From: Paenibacillus tengchongensis
GTDB lineage: Bacteria > Bacillota > Bacilli > Paenibacillales > Paenibacillaceae
DNA: 64,000 nucleotides
Assembly: GCF_008973665.1 (NCBI RefSeq)
Contig: NZ_WACP01000002.1
Location: 372,001-436,000, forward strand
Reading direction: 5' to 3'
The position numbers were made by a program, and so were the translations under genes. Under the pieces are notes generated by a model that saw only the letters and a list, made by a program, of their open reading frames with translations, was not told the origin of the DNA and made no database searches. Positions 51,506-59,002 of the stretch are shown here, piece after piece (position 1 is the stretch's first letter; the number at the start of each line of letters is the position of its first letter).

Positions 51506-53140
51506 ATGAGGTTAATTACAGAGGTGGCTGCGGCAGCAGGGATTGCGGAAGAACACCTGGAGTTGTACGGAAAATATAAAAGCAAGCTGTCCCCCTCCCT
51601 ATGGGATGAGCTTAAGCACAAACCGGACGGCAAGCTCGTCCTGATGACTGCAGTCAATCCGACACCGGCTGGCGAAGGCAAGACACTTACAACCATCGGC
51701 CTGGCGCAGGCGCTGAATGCGGTAGGCGTTAAAGCGGTAGCCGCCTTGCGTGAACCGTCACTCGGTCCGTGCCTTGGAATGAAGGGCGGAGCAACCGGCG
51801 GCGGCAAGGCGCAGATTGTGCCGGCGGATGAGATTAACCTGCATTTTACCGGTGATATCCATGCGGTAACTTCAGCGCATAATCTGCTGGCGGCCTTGAT
51901 CGACAACCATCTGTTCCAGGGGAATGCACTGGGTCTTGATCCGCAGCGGATCGTCTGGAAACGGGTGATGGACATGAATGACCGCAGCCTGCGCAGCATT
52001 GTGACCGGTCTCGGAGACGGCAACGGTACGGTCCGGGAGGCGGGGTTTCAGATTACGACCGCTTCGGAGATTATGGCGGTGCTCTGCCTCTGTGAGAATC
52101 TCGCCGACCTGAAACGGCGGCTGGGCCGGATGCTGATCGGCTATGACCAGCTCGGCCAGCCGGTAACGGCCGGCGATCTGGGCGCCGTGGAGGCGATGGC
52201 GGTGCTGCTGAAGGAAGCGGTGAAGCCGAATCTGGTGCAGACGCTGGAAGGGACGCCTGTGATTGTCCATGGCGGGCCGTTCGCCAATATCGCGCACGGC
52301 TGCAGCAGCGTCATCGGGACCCGGTATGCCTTGAAGCTGGGCGAAGTCGTTGTGACAGAAGCGGGCTTCGGCGCCGATCTCGGCGCGGAGAAATTTATGG
52401 ATATCAAGTGCCGCCAGGCCGGGCTTGCCCCGGATGCGGCCGTACTGGTGGCTACGGTGAAATCGCTGAAATATAACGGCGGCGTGCGCAAGGAGGAGCT
52501 TTATGCCGATAACCGCGCGGCGCTGCTCGCGGGCATGGCCAACCTGGAGCGGCACATCGAGAATCTGCATAAATTCGGCGTGCCGGTGCTGGTAGCGGTC
52601 AACCATTTCGAAGGCGATACGCCTGCGGAAATCCAGGAAGTGCGGGAAGCCTGCCGCCGCCTGGGCGTGCCCTGCGCTGTCTCCAAGGTGTGGGCGGAAG
52701 GAGGCACTGGCGGAGCGGAGCTGGCCGGCGAGCTGATGAAGCTGCTCGGTTCTGGAACGGCAAGCCGGTATGCCCCGCTGTATGAGGATGAGCTGGATAT
52801 TCCGGCGAAGATCAACAAAATCGTCACCGAAGTGTACCGGGGCTCCGGAGTGGCCTTCTCCCCGGCGGCGAAACGCAGCCTGGCCGTGATTGAGAAGCTT
52901 GGCCTGCAGCACCTCCAGGTGTGCATGGCCAAGACGCCGTATTCCTTCTCGGATCAGCCGAAGCTGCTGGGTGCGCCGGAAGGCTTTACGATGGGCGTCC
53001 GTGACATTACGTTGTCACTGGGGGCCGGCTTTGCCGTCGTGATCACCGGCAGCATCGTTACGATGCCCGGGCTTCCGGCCAAGCCGGCCTCCGAAAGCCT
53101 GCGGATCGATGAGGACGGCGTGATCCACGGACTGGTGTAG
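51506..53140 (+). CDS. fhs: Formate-tetrahydrofolate ligase
   Basis: 544 residues. Signature features: ELYGKYKSKLS, the ATP loop TPAGEGKTLTTIGL (near residue 54), EPSLGPCLGMKGGATGGG, FTGDIHAVTSAHNLL and GGPFANIAHGCSS. It joins formate to tetrahydrofolate with ATP, giving 10-formyl-THF for purine and formyl-methionine synthesis. ATG 51506 follows AGGAGG and GAGG. The N-terminus is about ten residues shorter than in most homologues; the longer in-frame extension shows no homology and is rejected. It is a single gene with promoter, leader and terminator. Confidence 0.95.
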   Translation: MRLITEVAAAAGIAEEHLELYGKYKSKLSPSLWDELKHKPDGKLVLMTAVNPTPAGEGKTLTTIGLAQALNAVGVKAVAALREPSLGPCLGMKGGATGGGKAQIVPADEINLHFTGDIHAVTSAHNLLAALIDNHLFQGNALGLDPQRIVWKRVMDMNDRSLRSIVTGLGDGNGTVREAGFQITTASEIMAVLCLCENLADLKRRLGRMLIGYDQLGQPVTAGDLGAVEAMAVLLKEAVKPNLVQTLEGTPVIVHGGPFANIAHGCSSVIGTRYALKLGEVVVTEAGFGADLGAEKFMDIKCRQAGLAPDAAVLVATVKSLKYNGGVRKEELYADNRAALLAGMANLERHIENLHKFGVPVLVAVNHFEGDTPAEIQEVREACRRLGVPCAVSKVWAEGGTGGAELAGELMKLLGSGTASRYAPLYEDELDIPAKINKIVTEVYRGSGVAFSPAAKRSLAVIEKLGLQHLQVCMAKTPYSFSDQPKLLGAPEGFTMGVRDITLSLGAGFAVVITGSIVTMPGLPAKPASESLRIDEDGVIHGLV

Positions 53141-53203
53141 GGAAGGCTCAACCAGGACTCTCCTAATGCGTCACACCATTAGCAGATTAACTCAAACATA
53201 TGT

Positions 53204-53235
53204 AAGCGGGCCTCCCCAGGGAGCCCGCTTTTTCT
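53204..53235 (+). terminator. Terminator of fhs
   Basis: AAGCGGGC (53204-53211) and GCCCGCTT (53223-53230) form the stem, extended inward by CTCCC/GGGAG, with a T run. Confidence 0.9.
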
Positions 53236-53423
53236 TTTCCCGGGATACCCTGCTGCCGAGCTCCGCTGAACCGGTCCAGTCCCTCCAGACAGTCTTTTGC
53301 CTGCTTCAGCGAATTCTGGCCTGCCTCTCCTCATCCTTCCTCTACTTCCTGCACAGAACAGTTATAATGCCCATCCGGCGGGGAATCCTAAGCCAAGCGG
53401 CAATAGCAGGGTCGATAGCTAAA
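53236..53423. other. Gene-free spacer upstream of the nox control region
   Basis: About 190 bases. A reading frame at 53166-53429 crosses the fhs terminator and has no RBS or recognisable motif. I see nothing else in it. Confidence 0.5.
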
Positions 53424-53433
53424 ATGTGAACAA

Positions 53434-53511
53434 TGTGAGAAAAATCACAAAAGCTCTTGTAATGTGACAAAAATCACAATATAATCAATGCATAAAGTGA
53501 ATTAAATCACA
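53434..53511 (+). promoter_or_regulatory. nox promoter with three Rex/FNR-like palindromes
   Basis: Three GTGA-N6-TCAC sites are seen: TGTGA/TCACA at 53434-53449, the same at 53463-53478, and AGTGA/TCACA at 53496-53511. All end in TCACAA, as in the Rex consensus. TTGTAA (53457-53462) and TATAAT (53480-53485), 17 bases apart, form a promoter whose spacer is filled by the second site, which points to repression. Confidence 0.8.
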
Positions 53512-53561
53512 AACGGACACACAGATAAATATGGTTCACCACAATGGAGGAGGAAGAAATC

Positions 53562-54926
53562 ATGAAAGTAGCAGTCATTGGATGTACCCACGCCGGAACC
53601 GCAGCCATCGTCAACACCGCCCAGCTTTACCCGGACGCCGAGATTACCGTGTATGAACGCAACGACAATATCTCGTTCCTGTCCTGCGGCATCGCCCTTT
53701 ACGTGGGCGGGGTGATCAAAGATCCGCAGGGACTGTTCTACTCCTCGCCGGAGAAGCTGGCCGAGCTGGGCGTAACCACCAAGATGCGCCATGAAGTTAC
53801 AGCCGTTGATACCGCAAATAAAACATTAAAAGCCCGTGACCTGAACACTGGCCGGGAATTCACAGATACGTACGACAAGCTCATTATGACGACAGGTTCT
53901 TGGCCGATTGTGCCGAAGCTTGAAGGCATGGACCTGGACGGCATTCTGCTGTCGAAGAACTACAGCCATTCGAATACCATCATCGAAAAAGCGCAGCAGG
54001 TTAAGCATATTACAGTTGTCGGCGCAGGCTACATCGGCGTGGAGCTGGTGGAAGCCTTCCAGATGAACGGCAAGCAGGTCCTGCTGATCGACGCCGAGGA
54101 CCGTATCCTGAGCAAATATCTCGACGGGGAATTTACAGCGCCAATCCAGCATTCGCTGGAGGATCACGGCATCAAGCTGGCGCTGGGCGAGAAGGTCAGC
54201 TCTTTTGCCGGGGAGAACGGTAAAGTGACCAAGGTCATTACAGACAAAGGCGAGTATGAGACCGAGCTGGTCATCCTCTGCATCGGCTTCCGTCCGAATA
54301 CAGAGCTCCTGAAGGGCCAGGTCGATATGCTGCCGAACGGCGCAATCATCGTTAACGATTATATGCAGAGCAGTGTTCCCGATGTCTATGCCGCCGGCGA
54401 CAGCTGTGCTATCCACTACAACCCTACCGGTAAAAATGCCTACATCCCGCTGGCCACCAACGCCGTACGGATGGGCACACTGGTGGCCCGCAATCTGGTC
54501 GCCAACACGATTCCTTACATGGGTACCCAGGGTACCTCGGGCATCAAAATTTACGAGGACAACATCGCCGGCACCGGCCTGACGCTGGATGCGGCCAAAG
54601 CCGAAGGCATCGATGCCGAAAGCGTGATGATTACCGATAACTACCGTCCGGAATTTATGCCGACGTATGAAGAAGTGCAACTGAAGGTTGTATATGAGCG
54701 GGAGAGCCGCCGCATCCTGGGTGCGCAGATTATGTCCAAAATGGACCTGACCCAGTCGATTAACACCATCTCGGTCTGCATCCAGAACAAAATGACGGTA
54801 GACCAGCTGGCCTTTATCGACTTCTTCTTCCAGCCGCATTACAACAAGCCTTGGAACTTCCTGAACACCGCCGGCCTGGCCGCCCTGCCGAAACCCGCAG
54901 CCGTCAAAGAACCGGTAAACGTATAA
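53562..54926 (+). CDS. nox: FAD-dependent NADH oxidase (H2O-forming type)
   Basis: 454 residues. The FAD Rossmann start is VAVIGCTHAGTAA with His10; the redox-active Cys42 lies in SFLSCGIALYVGG, as in streptococcal and enterococcal Nox/Npx. An NADH-binding motif VVGAGYIGVELVEAF (near residue 155) and a C-terminal dimerisation domain follow. It reoxidises NADH with O2, to water or peroxide; coenzyme A disulfide reductase is a related alternative. GGAGGAGG lies 8 bases before ATG 53562. Tandem redox-type operators control it, fitting a role in NADH balance. Confidence 0.93.
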   Translation: MKVAVIGCTHAGTAAIVNTAQLYPDAEITVYERNDNISFLSCGIALYVGGVIKDPQGLFYSSPEKLAELGVTTKMRHEVTAVDTANKTLKARDLNTGREFTDTYDKLIMTTGSWPIVPKLEGMDLDGILLSKNYSHSNTIIEKAQQVKHITVVGAGYIGVELVEAFQMNGKQVLLIDAEDRILSKYLDGEFTAPIQHSLEDHGIKLALGEKVSSFAGENGKVTKVITDKGEYETELVILCIGFRPNTELLKGQVDMLPNGAIIVNDYMQSSVPDVYAAGDSCAIHYNPTGKNAYIPLATNAVRMGTLVARNLVANTIPYMGTQGTSGIKIYEDNIAGTGLTLDAAKAEGIDAESVMITDNYRPEFMPTYEEVQLKVVYERESRRILGAQIMSKMDLTQSINTISVCIQNKMTVDQLAFIDFFFQPHYNKPWNFLNTAGLAALPKPAAVKEPVNV

Positions 54927-54941
54927 GCTGTTTAAGTAAAC

Positions 54942-54974
54942 AAGACCGGGGCGCCGCTAAGGCGCTCCGGTCTT
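54942..54974. terminator. Bidirectional terminator between nox and the HxlR gene
   Basis: AAGACCGG-GGCGCC pairs with GGCGC-TCCGGTCTT over a 5-base loop. T and A runs flank both sides. Confidence 0.88.
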
Positions 54975-54991
54975 ATTTGTTTGTCCCGGCC

Positions 54992-55363
54992 CTACTTCAG
55001 ATGATCATTCAGGACGCTCTCTTCCAGCACATCAAAGGTATTTCCGTATACTTTGGCAATATGCTTCTCGCCCCAGGTGCAGAGAGAGCTCAAAATCCCC
55101 TCTAAACTCCGGCCGTATTCGCTGAGTTCATACTCCACTTTGGGCGGAACCTGATTGTAAATGACCCGGTTAATGACGCCGTCTTCCTCCAGCTCGCGCA
55201 GCTGCTGGGTCAGCATTTTTTGCGTAATGTTAGGCATCAGTCGCTTTAATTCACTCGTGCGCTTCTTTCCATGCGTCAAATGGCAGAGAATCACGCATTT
55301 CCACTTGCCCCCGATCACCTCCAAAGTAGCTTCTACGGAGATGTTGTATTTCTTTTGTTGCAC
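54992..55363 (-). CDS. HxlR-family transcriptional regulator
   Basis: 123 residues. The winged helix typical of HxlR is present: LEVIGGKWKCVILCHL, MPNITQKMLTQQLRELEEDGVI and EYELSEYGRSL. It has Cys in KCVILC (23 and 27) and at TW-CTWGE; HxlR regulators such as HypR or YodB use Cys to sense electrophiles or disulfide stress, so this is possible here. It is divergent from an MFS exporter and an aldo-keto reductase, which it probably represses through the operators in the shared gap. Confidence 0.9.
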   Translation of the reverse strand: MQQKKYNISVEATLEVIGGKWKCVILCHLTHGKKRTSELKRLMPNITQKMLTQQLRELEEDGVINRVIYNQVPPKVEYELSEYGRSLEGILSSLCTWGEKHIAKVYGNTFDVLEESVLNDHLK

Positions 55364-55388
55364 GGTAAGCTCCTCCTCTATTAAAAAG

Positions 55389-55444
55389 GCACTAAAAAGT
55401 ACCTATAGCACTTTCGGGTACCTATATCACTTTAAAGTGCGTAC
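55389..55444. promoter_or_regulatory. Tandem HxlR-type operators between the HxlR and MFS genes
   Basis: GTACCTATAGCACTTT (55399-55414) and GTACCTATATCACTTT (55418-55433) are 15/16 identical and offset by 19 bases. They are flanked by GCACTAAAAAGTAC (55389-55402) and AAAGTGCGTAC (55434-55444), which are partial copies. CACTTTAAAGTG (55428-55439) is a palindrome. Confidence 0.7.
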
Positions 55445-55522
55445 TTCTCTTTATCTATCCTATATCCCATAATAGCATTTGCAGCCGGGCTTGGCAGTAT
55501 TCAATTATAGGAGGAAGGAACA

Positions 55523-56728
55523 ATGGCCTTAGATACCAGGCGGAGCACGTTCGCCTTGCTTGCATTGGCAATAAGTGCATTCGCCATCGGCACCACAGAA
55601 TTTATAGTAGTCGGGCTCTTGCCGCTCATGTCGGAGGATCTGAATATATCGGTTACGACCGCCGGTTTAACCGTCTCTTTATATGCTTTGGGCGTCACCT
55701 TCGGCGCGCCGGTCTTTACTTCCATTACTTCCAGAATGCCGCGTAAAACATTGCTGCTCTGGATCATGGTCATTTTTATTGCCGGAAACGGCATCGCCGC
55801 GGCTGCTCCCGCTATCGGAGTGCTGCTGACGGCGCGGGTGATCTCAGCCTTCTCGCACGGTGTCTTCATGTCAGTCGGCTCGACGATTGCAGCTGAGCTG
55901 GTGCCGGAGAACCGCAGGGCCAGCGCAATATCCATCATGTTTACGGGACTGACCGTAGCCACTGTCACAGGAGTGCCCTTGGGGACATTCATCGGACAGC
56001 AGTTCGGCTGGAGACTGGCTTTTCTCATGATTACCGTTGCCGGACTCCTTGCACTGCTCGCGAACAGCATTCTGGTTCCGTCGGATTTGCGCCGGGGTAA
56101 CCGGACTTCTTTTAACGAGCAGCTCCGTTTAGTCACCAATGGCCGTTTAATGCTGATCTTTATCATTACGGCTTTGGGTTACGGCGGAACGTTCGTGGTC
56201 TTCACTTATTTATCCCCGCTGCTGCAGCAGGTTACCGGCTTTGCCGAAAATACCGTGGCTGTGATTCTGGTCGGATATGGCCTGGCGATTGCAGCCGGAA
56301 ATATGATTGGCGGAAAGCTGTCGAACCGCAGCCCTCTTAAGGCGCTGTTCTACATGTTTGCGGTCCAGGCCGTGGTCCTGTTTGTCCTGTACTTTACGGC
56401 CCCCTTCAAAATCGCCGGATTAATCACCATCTTCTTTATGGGATTATTGGCCTTTATGAATGTGCCGGGGCTGCAGGTCTACGTCGTCATGCTGGCAGAG
56501 CGTTATGTCCCTGCGGCAGTAGACGTGGCTTCAGCTGTCAATATTGCCGCATTCAATGCCGGGATTGCGCTCGGCTCCTTCCTGGGCGGCCAGGCGGCTG
56601 AATCTATGGATCTTACCGACACCGCCTGGATTGGCGCCCTGATGGTGCTGGCGGCCGTTCTTCTGACCGGCTGGAGCCGGCTGCTTGCACGGAACGAACA
56701 ACCACATCCGGAACAAGCAGCCGCTTGA
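55523..56728 (+). CDS. MFS transporter, DHA1-type (AraJ/YdhP-like)
   Basis: 401 residues with twelve membrane helices. Typical of this group are FAIGTTEFIVVGLLPLM in helix 1, the ALGVTFGAPVF and RMPRKTLLL loop, and SVGSTIAAELVPENRRASAI. These carriers export drugs or sugars with protons. AGGAGG precedes ATG 55523. The next gene starts 42 bases downstream, so both probably form one transcript controlled by the divergent HxlR regulator. The substrate is unknown. Confidence 0.9.
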   Translation: MALDTRRSTFALLALAISAFAIGTTEFIVVGLLPLMSEDLNISVTTAGLTVSLYALGVTFGAPVFTSITSRMPRKTLLLWIMVIFIAGNGIAAAAPAIGVLLTARVISAFSHGVFMSVGSTIAAELVPENRRASAISIMFTGLTVATVTGVPLGTFIGQQFGWRLAFLMITVAGLLALLANSILVPSDLRRGNRTSFNEQLRLVTNGRLMLIFIITALGYGGTFVVFTYLSPLLQQVTGFAENTVAVILVGYGLAIAAGNMIGGKLSNRSPLKALFYMFAVQAVVLFVLYFTAPFKIAGLITIFFMGLLAFMNVPGLQVYVVMLAERYVPAAVDVASAVNIAAFNAGIALGSFLGGQAAESMDLTDTAWIGALMVLAAVLLTGWSRLLARNEQPHPEQAAA

Positions 56729-56770
56729 ATGCCGAATTTCCTAAACTATTTTACATGGAGGATACAGAAG

Positions 56771-57610
56771 ATGAACAACTTACAAGCTACAACTACCCTG
56801 CATAATGGTCTAAAAATGCCTTGGTTTGGTCTGGGTGTATTTAAAGTGGAGGAAGGGCCTGAACTGGCAGAAGCGGTGAAATCGGCCATCCGGCATGGAT
56901 ACCGCAGCATCGATACGGCCGCCGTTTACGGTAATGAAGCCGGAGTGGGACAGGCCATCCGCGAAGCAATCCGGGAGACGGGAGTCGCGAGGAAAGAGCT
57001 GTTTATCACCTCCAAAGTGTGGAATGCCGATTTGGGGTACGAATCAACAATTGCCGCTTATGAAGCCAGCTTGCAGCGACTGGGCCTCGATTATTTGGAT
57101 CTCTATCTGATCCACTGGCCGGTGGCGGGTAAATATAAGGAGGCGTGGCGGGCGCTGGAAACTCTCTATAAAGAGGGGATGGTAAAAGCAATCGGCGTCA
57201 GCAACTTCCAGATTCATCACCTTCAGGACTTGCTGCAGGACGCCGAAGTCAACCCTATGGTCAACCAGGTGGAATATCATCCGCGCTTAACGCAAAAAGA
57301 GCTTCAAGCTTTCTGTAAAGCGAACGGCATTCAATTGGAGGCCTGGTCCCCTCTCATGCAGGGCCAACTCCTCCAAGACCCGGTTCTCACCGGACTTGCC
57401 CGTAAATACAACAGAACCGTACCGCAAATCATCCTGCGCTGGGATATCCAAAACGGCGTGATTACCATTCCAAAATCAACGAAAGAGCAGCGGATTATAG
57501 AGAACTCGCGTATATTTGACTTTGTGCTCTCGAAGGAGGATATGGAACGCATTGATGGTCTGAATCAGCACCTGCGCGTGGGACCGGACCCGGACAACTT
57601 TGATTTTTAA
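56771..57610 (+). CDS. Aldo/keto reductase
   Basis: 279 residues, TIM-barrel reductase. The catalytic tetrad can be read as Asp in SIDTAAVYGNE, Tyr in the same motif, Lys in ITSKVW and His in LIHWPV. The C-terminal IPKSTKEQRIIEN binds NADPH. Relatives YvgN and YtbE reduce methylglyoxal and other reactive aldehydes. ATG 56771 has GGAGG 9 bases upstream. With the MFS exporter and HxlR regulator it looks like a small electrophile-detoxification module. Confidence 0.92.
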   Translation: MNNLQATTTLHNGLKMPWFGLGVFKVEEGPELAEAVKSAIRHGYRSIDTAAVYGNEAGVGQAIREAIRETGVARKELFITSKVWNADLGYESTIAAYEASLQRLGLDYLDLYLIHWPVAGKYKEAWRALETLYKEGMVKAIGVSNFQIHHLQDLLQDAEVNPMVNQVEYHPRLTQKELQAFCKANGIQLEAWSPLMQGQLLQDPVLTGLARKYNRTVPQIILRWDIQNGVITIPKSTKEQRIIENSRIFDFVLSKEDMERIDGLNQHLRVGPDPDNFDF

Positions 57611-57631
57611 AGCAAACAGATTGGATGAAGA

Positions 57632-57661
57632 AAAATGCCCTCAGCGATGAGGGCTATTTTC
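57632..57661 (+). terminator. Terminator of the MFS-aldo/keto reductase operon
   Basis: GCCCTCA (57637-57643) and TGAGGGC (57648-57654) form a perfect stem with a 4-base loop, then TATTTT. Confidence 0.88.
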
Positions 57662-57754
57662 TTTGAGAGGGTTTACTGTCACATGCGGCAGCTTATGTAT
57701 TCATAAGCATATTTCCTTGCGAGTTGGCGTAAAAATATTCAAATTTGACGTACC

Positions 57755-57826
57755 CGTGAAAAATTTCACGATCCCTTTCTTAAAGTGATAATTATCACGT
57801 AATTGTGACGGGGATGGCGGTACAAT
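57755..57826 (+). promoter_or_regulatory. FNT promoter with two Rex/FNR-like palindromes
   Basis: CGTGAAAAATTTCACG (57755-57770) and GTGATAATTATCAC (57785-57798) are perfect or near-perfect dyads of the GTGA-N6-TCAC type. TACAAT (57821-57826) is a likely -10 with no good -35. With a start at about 57833 the second site centres at -41.5, the standard position for FNR/CRP class II activation. A further half-site TTGTGA is at 57803. Confidence 0.75.
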
Positions 57827-57871
57827 GGGCGTAAAGGAACAAATTTTAAGTATTTAAAGGGGATTGGAATC

Positions 57872-58699
57872 ATGGCTTATAACAAACCGCAGCAGATTGC
57901 GGAAGTGACGGTCGAGAACGGAATCAAGAAGGTCCACAATCCGCTGGCTGCCGTCCTGATTCTCGGATTTCTGGGAGGGGCGTTCATCTCACTGGGCTTC
58001 CTGCTCGATATTCGCGTGATTGCCGGCGCTCCGGCGGAATGGGGCTCCATCGCTAACTTCATCGGGGCGGCGGTCTTCCCGGTCGGACTGATTATGGTGC
58101 TGCTGGCCGGCGGCGAGCTGTTGACCGGCAATATGATGGCGGTGCCGCTTGCTTTTCTGGCGAAGAAGATTTCCTTTCTGGAGGTCGTCAAGAATCTCGT
58201 GCTGATTACCCTCAGCAATCTGGCGGGTGCGCTGTTCGTCGCCTACTTCTTCGGGCATGTGGTGGGACTGACCTCGGACGGAGTATACCTGGAGAAGCTG
58301 ATTGATATGGCGGAGCACAAGATTGACGTTACCTTCCTGCAGGCTTTTGTCTCCGGCATCGGCTGTAACTGGCTGGTGGCGCTTGCGGTATGGCTCTCTT
58401 ACGGGGCGGACAATTTCAGCGGCAAAATTCTCGGCATCTGGTTTCCGACGATGGCCTTCGTCGCGATCGGCTTCCAGCACGTTGTAGCCAACATGTTCCT
58501 AATCCCCGCTGCCATATTTGAAGGACACTTCACCTGGGGGCAATATTTCGGCAATTTCGTGCCGGTATGGCTGGGCAACCTTACAGGTGGAGCCATCTTC
58601 GTCGCGTTTGCCTACTACATGGCTTATCTGCGCAAGGCGCCTGCCGCTGCATCGGCACCTGCGGAAGTACCCGCTTCCGGCTTGAAGAAGCACGCTTAA
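57872..58699 (+). CDS. Formate/nitrite transporter (FNT family)
   Basis: 275 residues with six membrane helices. Family features are LGGAFISLGFLL in helix 1, the GAAVFPVGLIMVLLAGGELLTGNMM region, GIGCNWLVALAVWLS with the central segment, and AFVAIGFQHVVANMF with the channel His. FNT pentamers pass formate, nitrite or hydrosulfide. AAGGGGA lies upstream of ATG 57872. B. subtilis has one relative, YwcJ, reported to be under Rex control, which agrees with the palindromes in front of this gene. Formate is the favoured substrate, given the neighbouring fhs and formate dehydrogenase-like genes. Confidence 0.93.
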   Translation: MAYNKPQQIAEVTVENGIKKVHNPLAAVLILGFLGGAFISLGFLLDIRVIAGAPAEWGSIANFIGAAVFPVGLIMVLLAGGELLTGNMMAVPLAFLAKKISFLEVVKNLVLITLSNLAGALFVAYFFGHVVGLTSDGVYLEKLIDMAEHKIDVTFLQAFVSGIGCNWLVALAVWLSYGADNFSGKILGIWFPTMAFVAIGFQHVVANMFLIPAAIFEGHFTWGQYFGNFVPVWLGNLTGGAIFVAFAYYMAYLRKAPAAASAPAEVPASGLKKHA

Positions 58700-58727
58700 G
58701 ATTATTAAAATCAAAGAAAATCCAGAG

Positions 58728-58777
58728 AACCCTGAATCTGATCTCCGGCCCCGGCCGCGGAAGGATTCGGGGTTTTG
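58728..58777 (+). terminator. Terminator of the FNT gene
   Basis: AACCCTGAATC (58728-58738) and GATTCGGGGTT (58764-58774) pair, with an inner GCCCCGGCC region and TTTT after it. Confidence 0.7.
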
Positions 58778-58811
58778 GCGTTATCGGGAAGAAAGAATCC
58801 CTGATCACACA

Positions 58812-58902
58812 AAATTCGCCGTGCATATCCGGCTCGGGGGAACGAAACCGGATTCACGGCGAATTTAATAGGGAGTGTTTCATATGCTCTATTACCCGGG
58901 CA
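58812..58902 (+). promoter_or_regulatory. Structured leader upstream of the molybdopterin oxidoreductase gene
   Basis: AAATTCGCCGTG (58812-58823) and CACGGCGAATTT (58855-58866) are perfect 12-bp arms, with inner ATCCGG/CCGGAT and a loop ending GAAA. A second hairpin TAATAG-GGAG/CTCTATTA follows, up to about 58902. The rest of the gap, to 59002, is GC-rich and can pair CCCGG with CCGGG. It could be a riboswitch or a terminator pair; I cannot name it. Confidence 0.45.
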
Positions 58903-59002
58903 ACCGAGGGGCGAAACAGGCTGAATCCGTTGTTTTCTTTACGGGTGCCGCCGGGGGTTATACAATGAAACTATTCGAGTGAAAGCAAGGAGGGACAGTG
59001 CC

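Noticed and set aside
53166..53429. 87-residue open frame after fhs
   Set aside because: It spans the fhs terminator, has no RBS and no recognisable motif.
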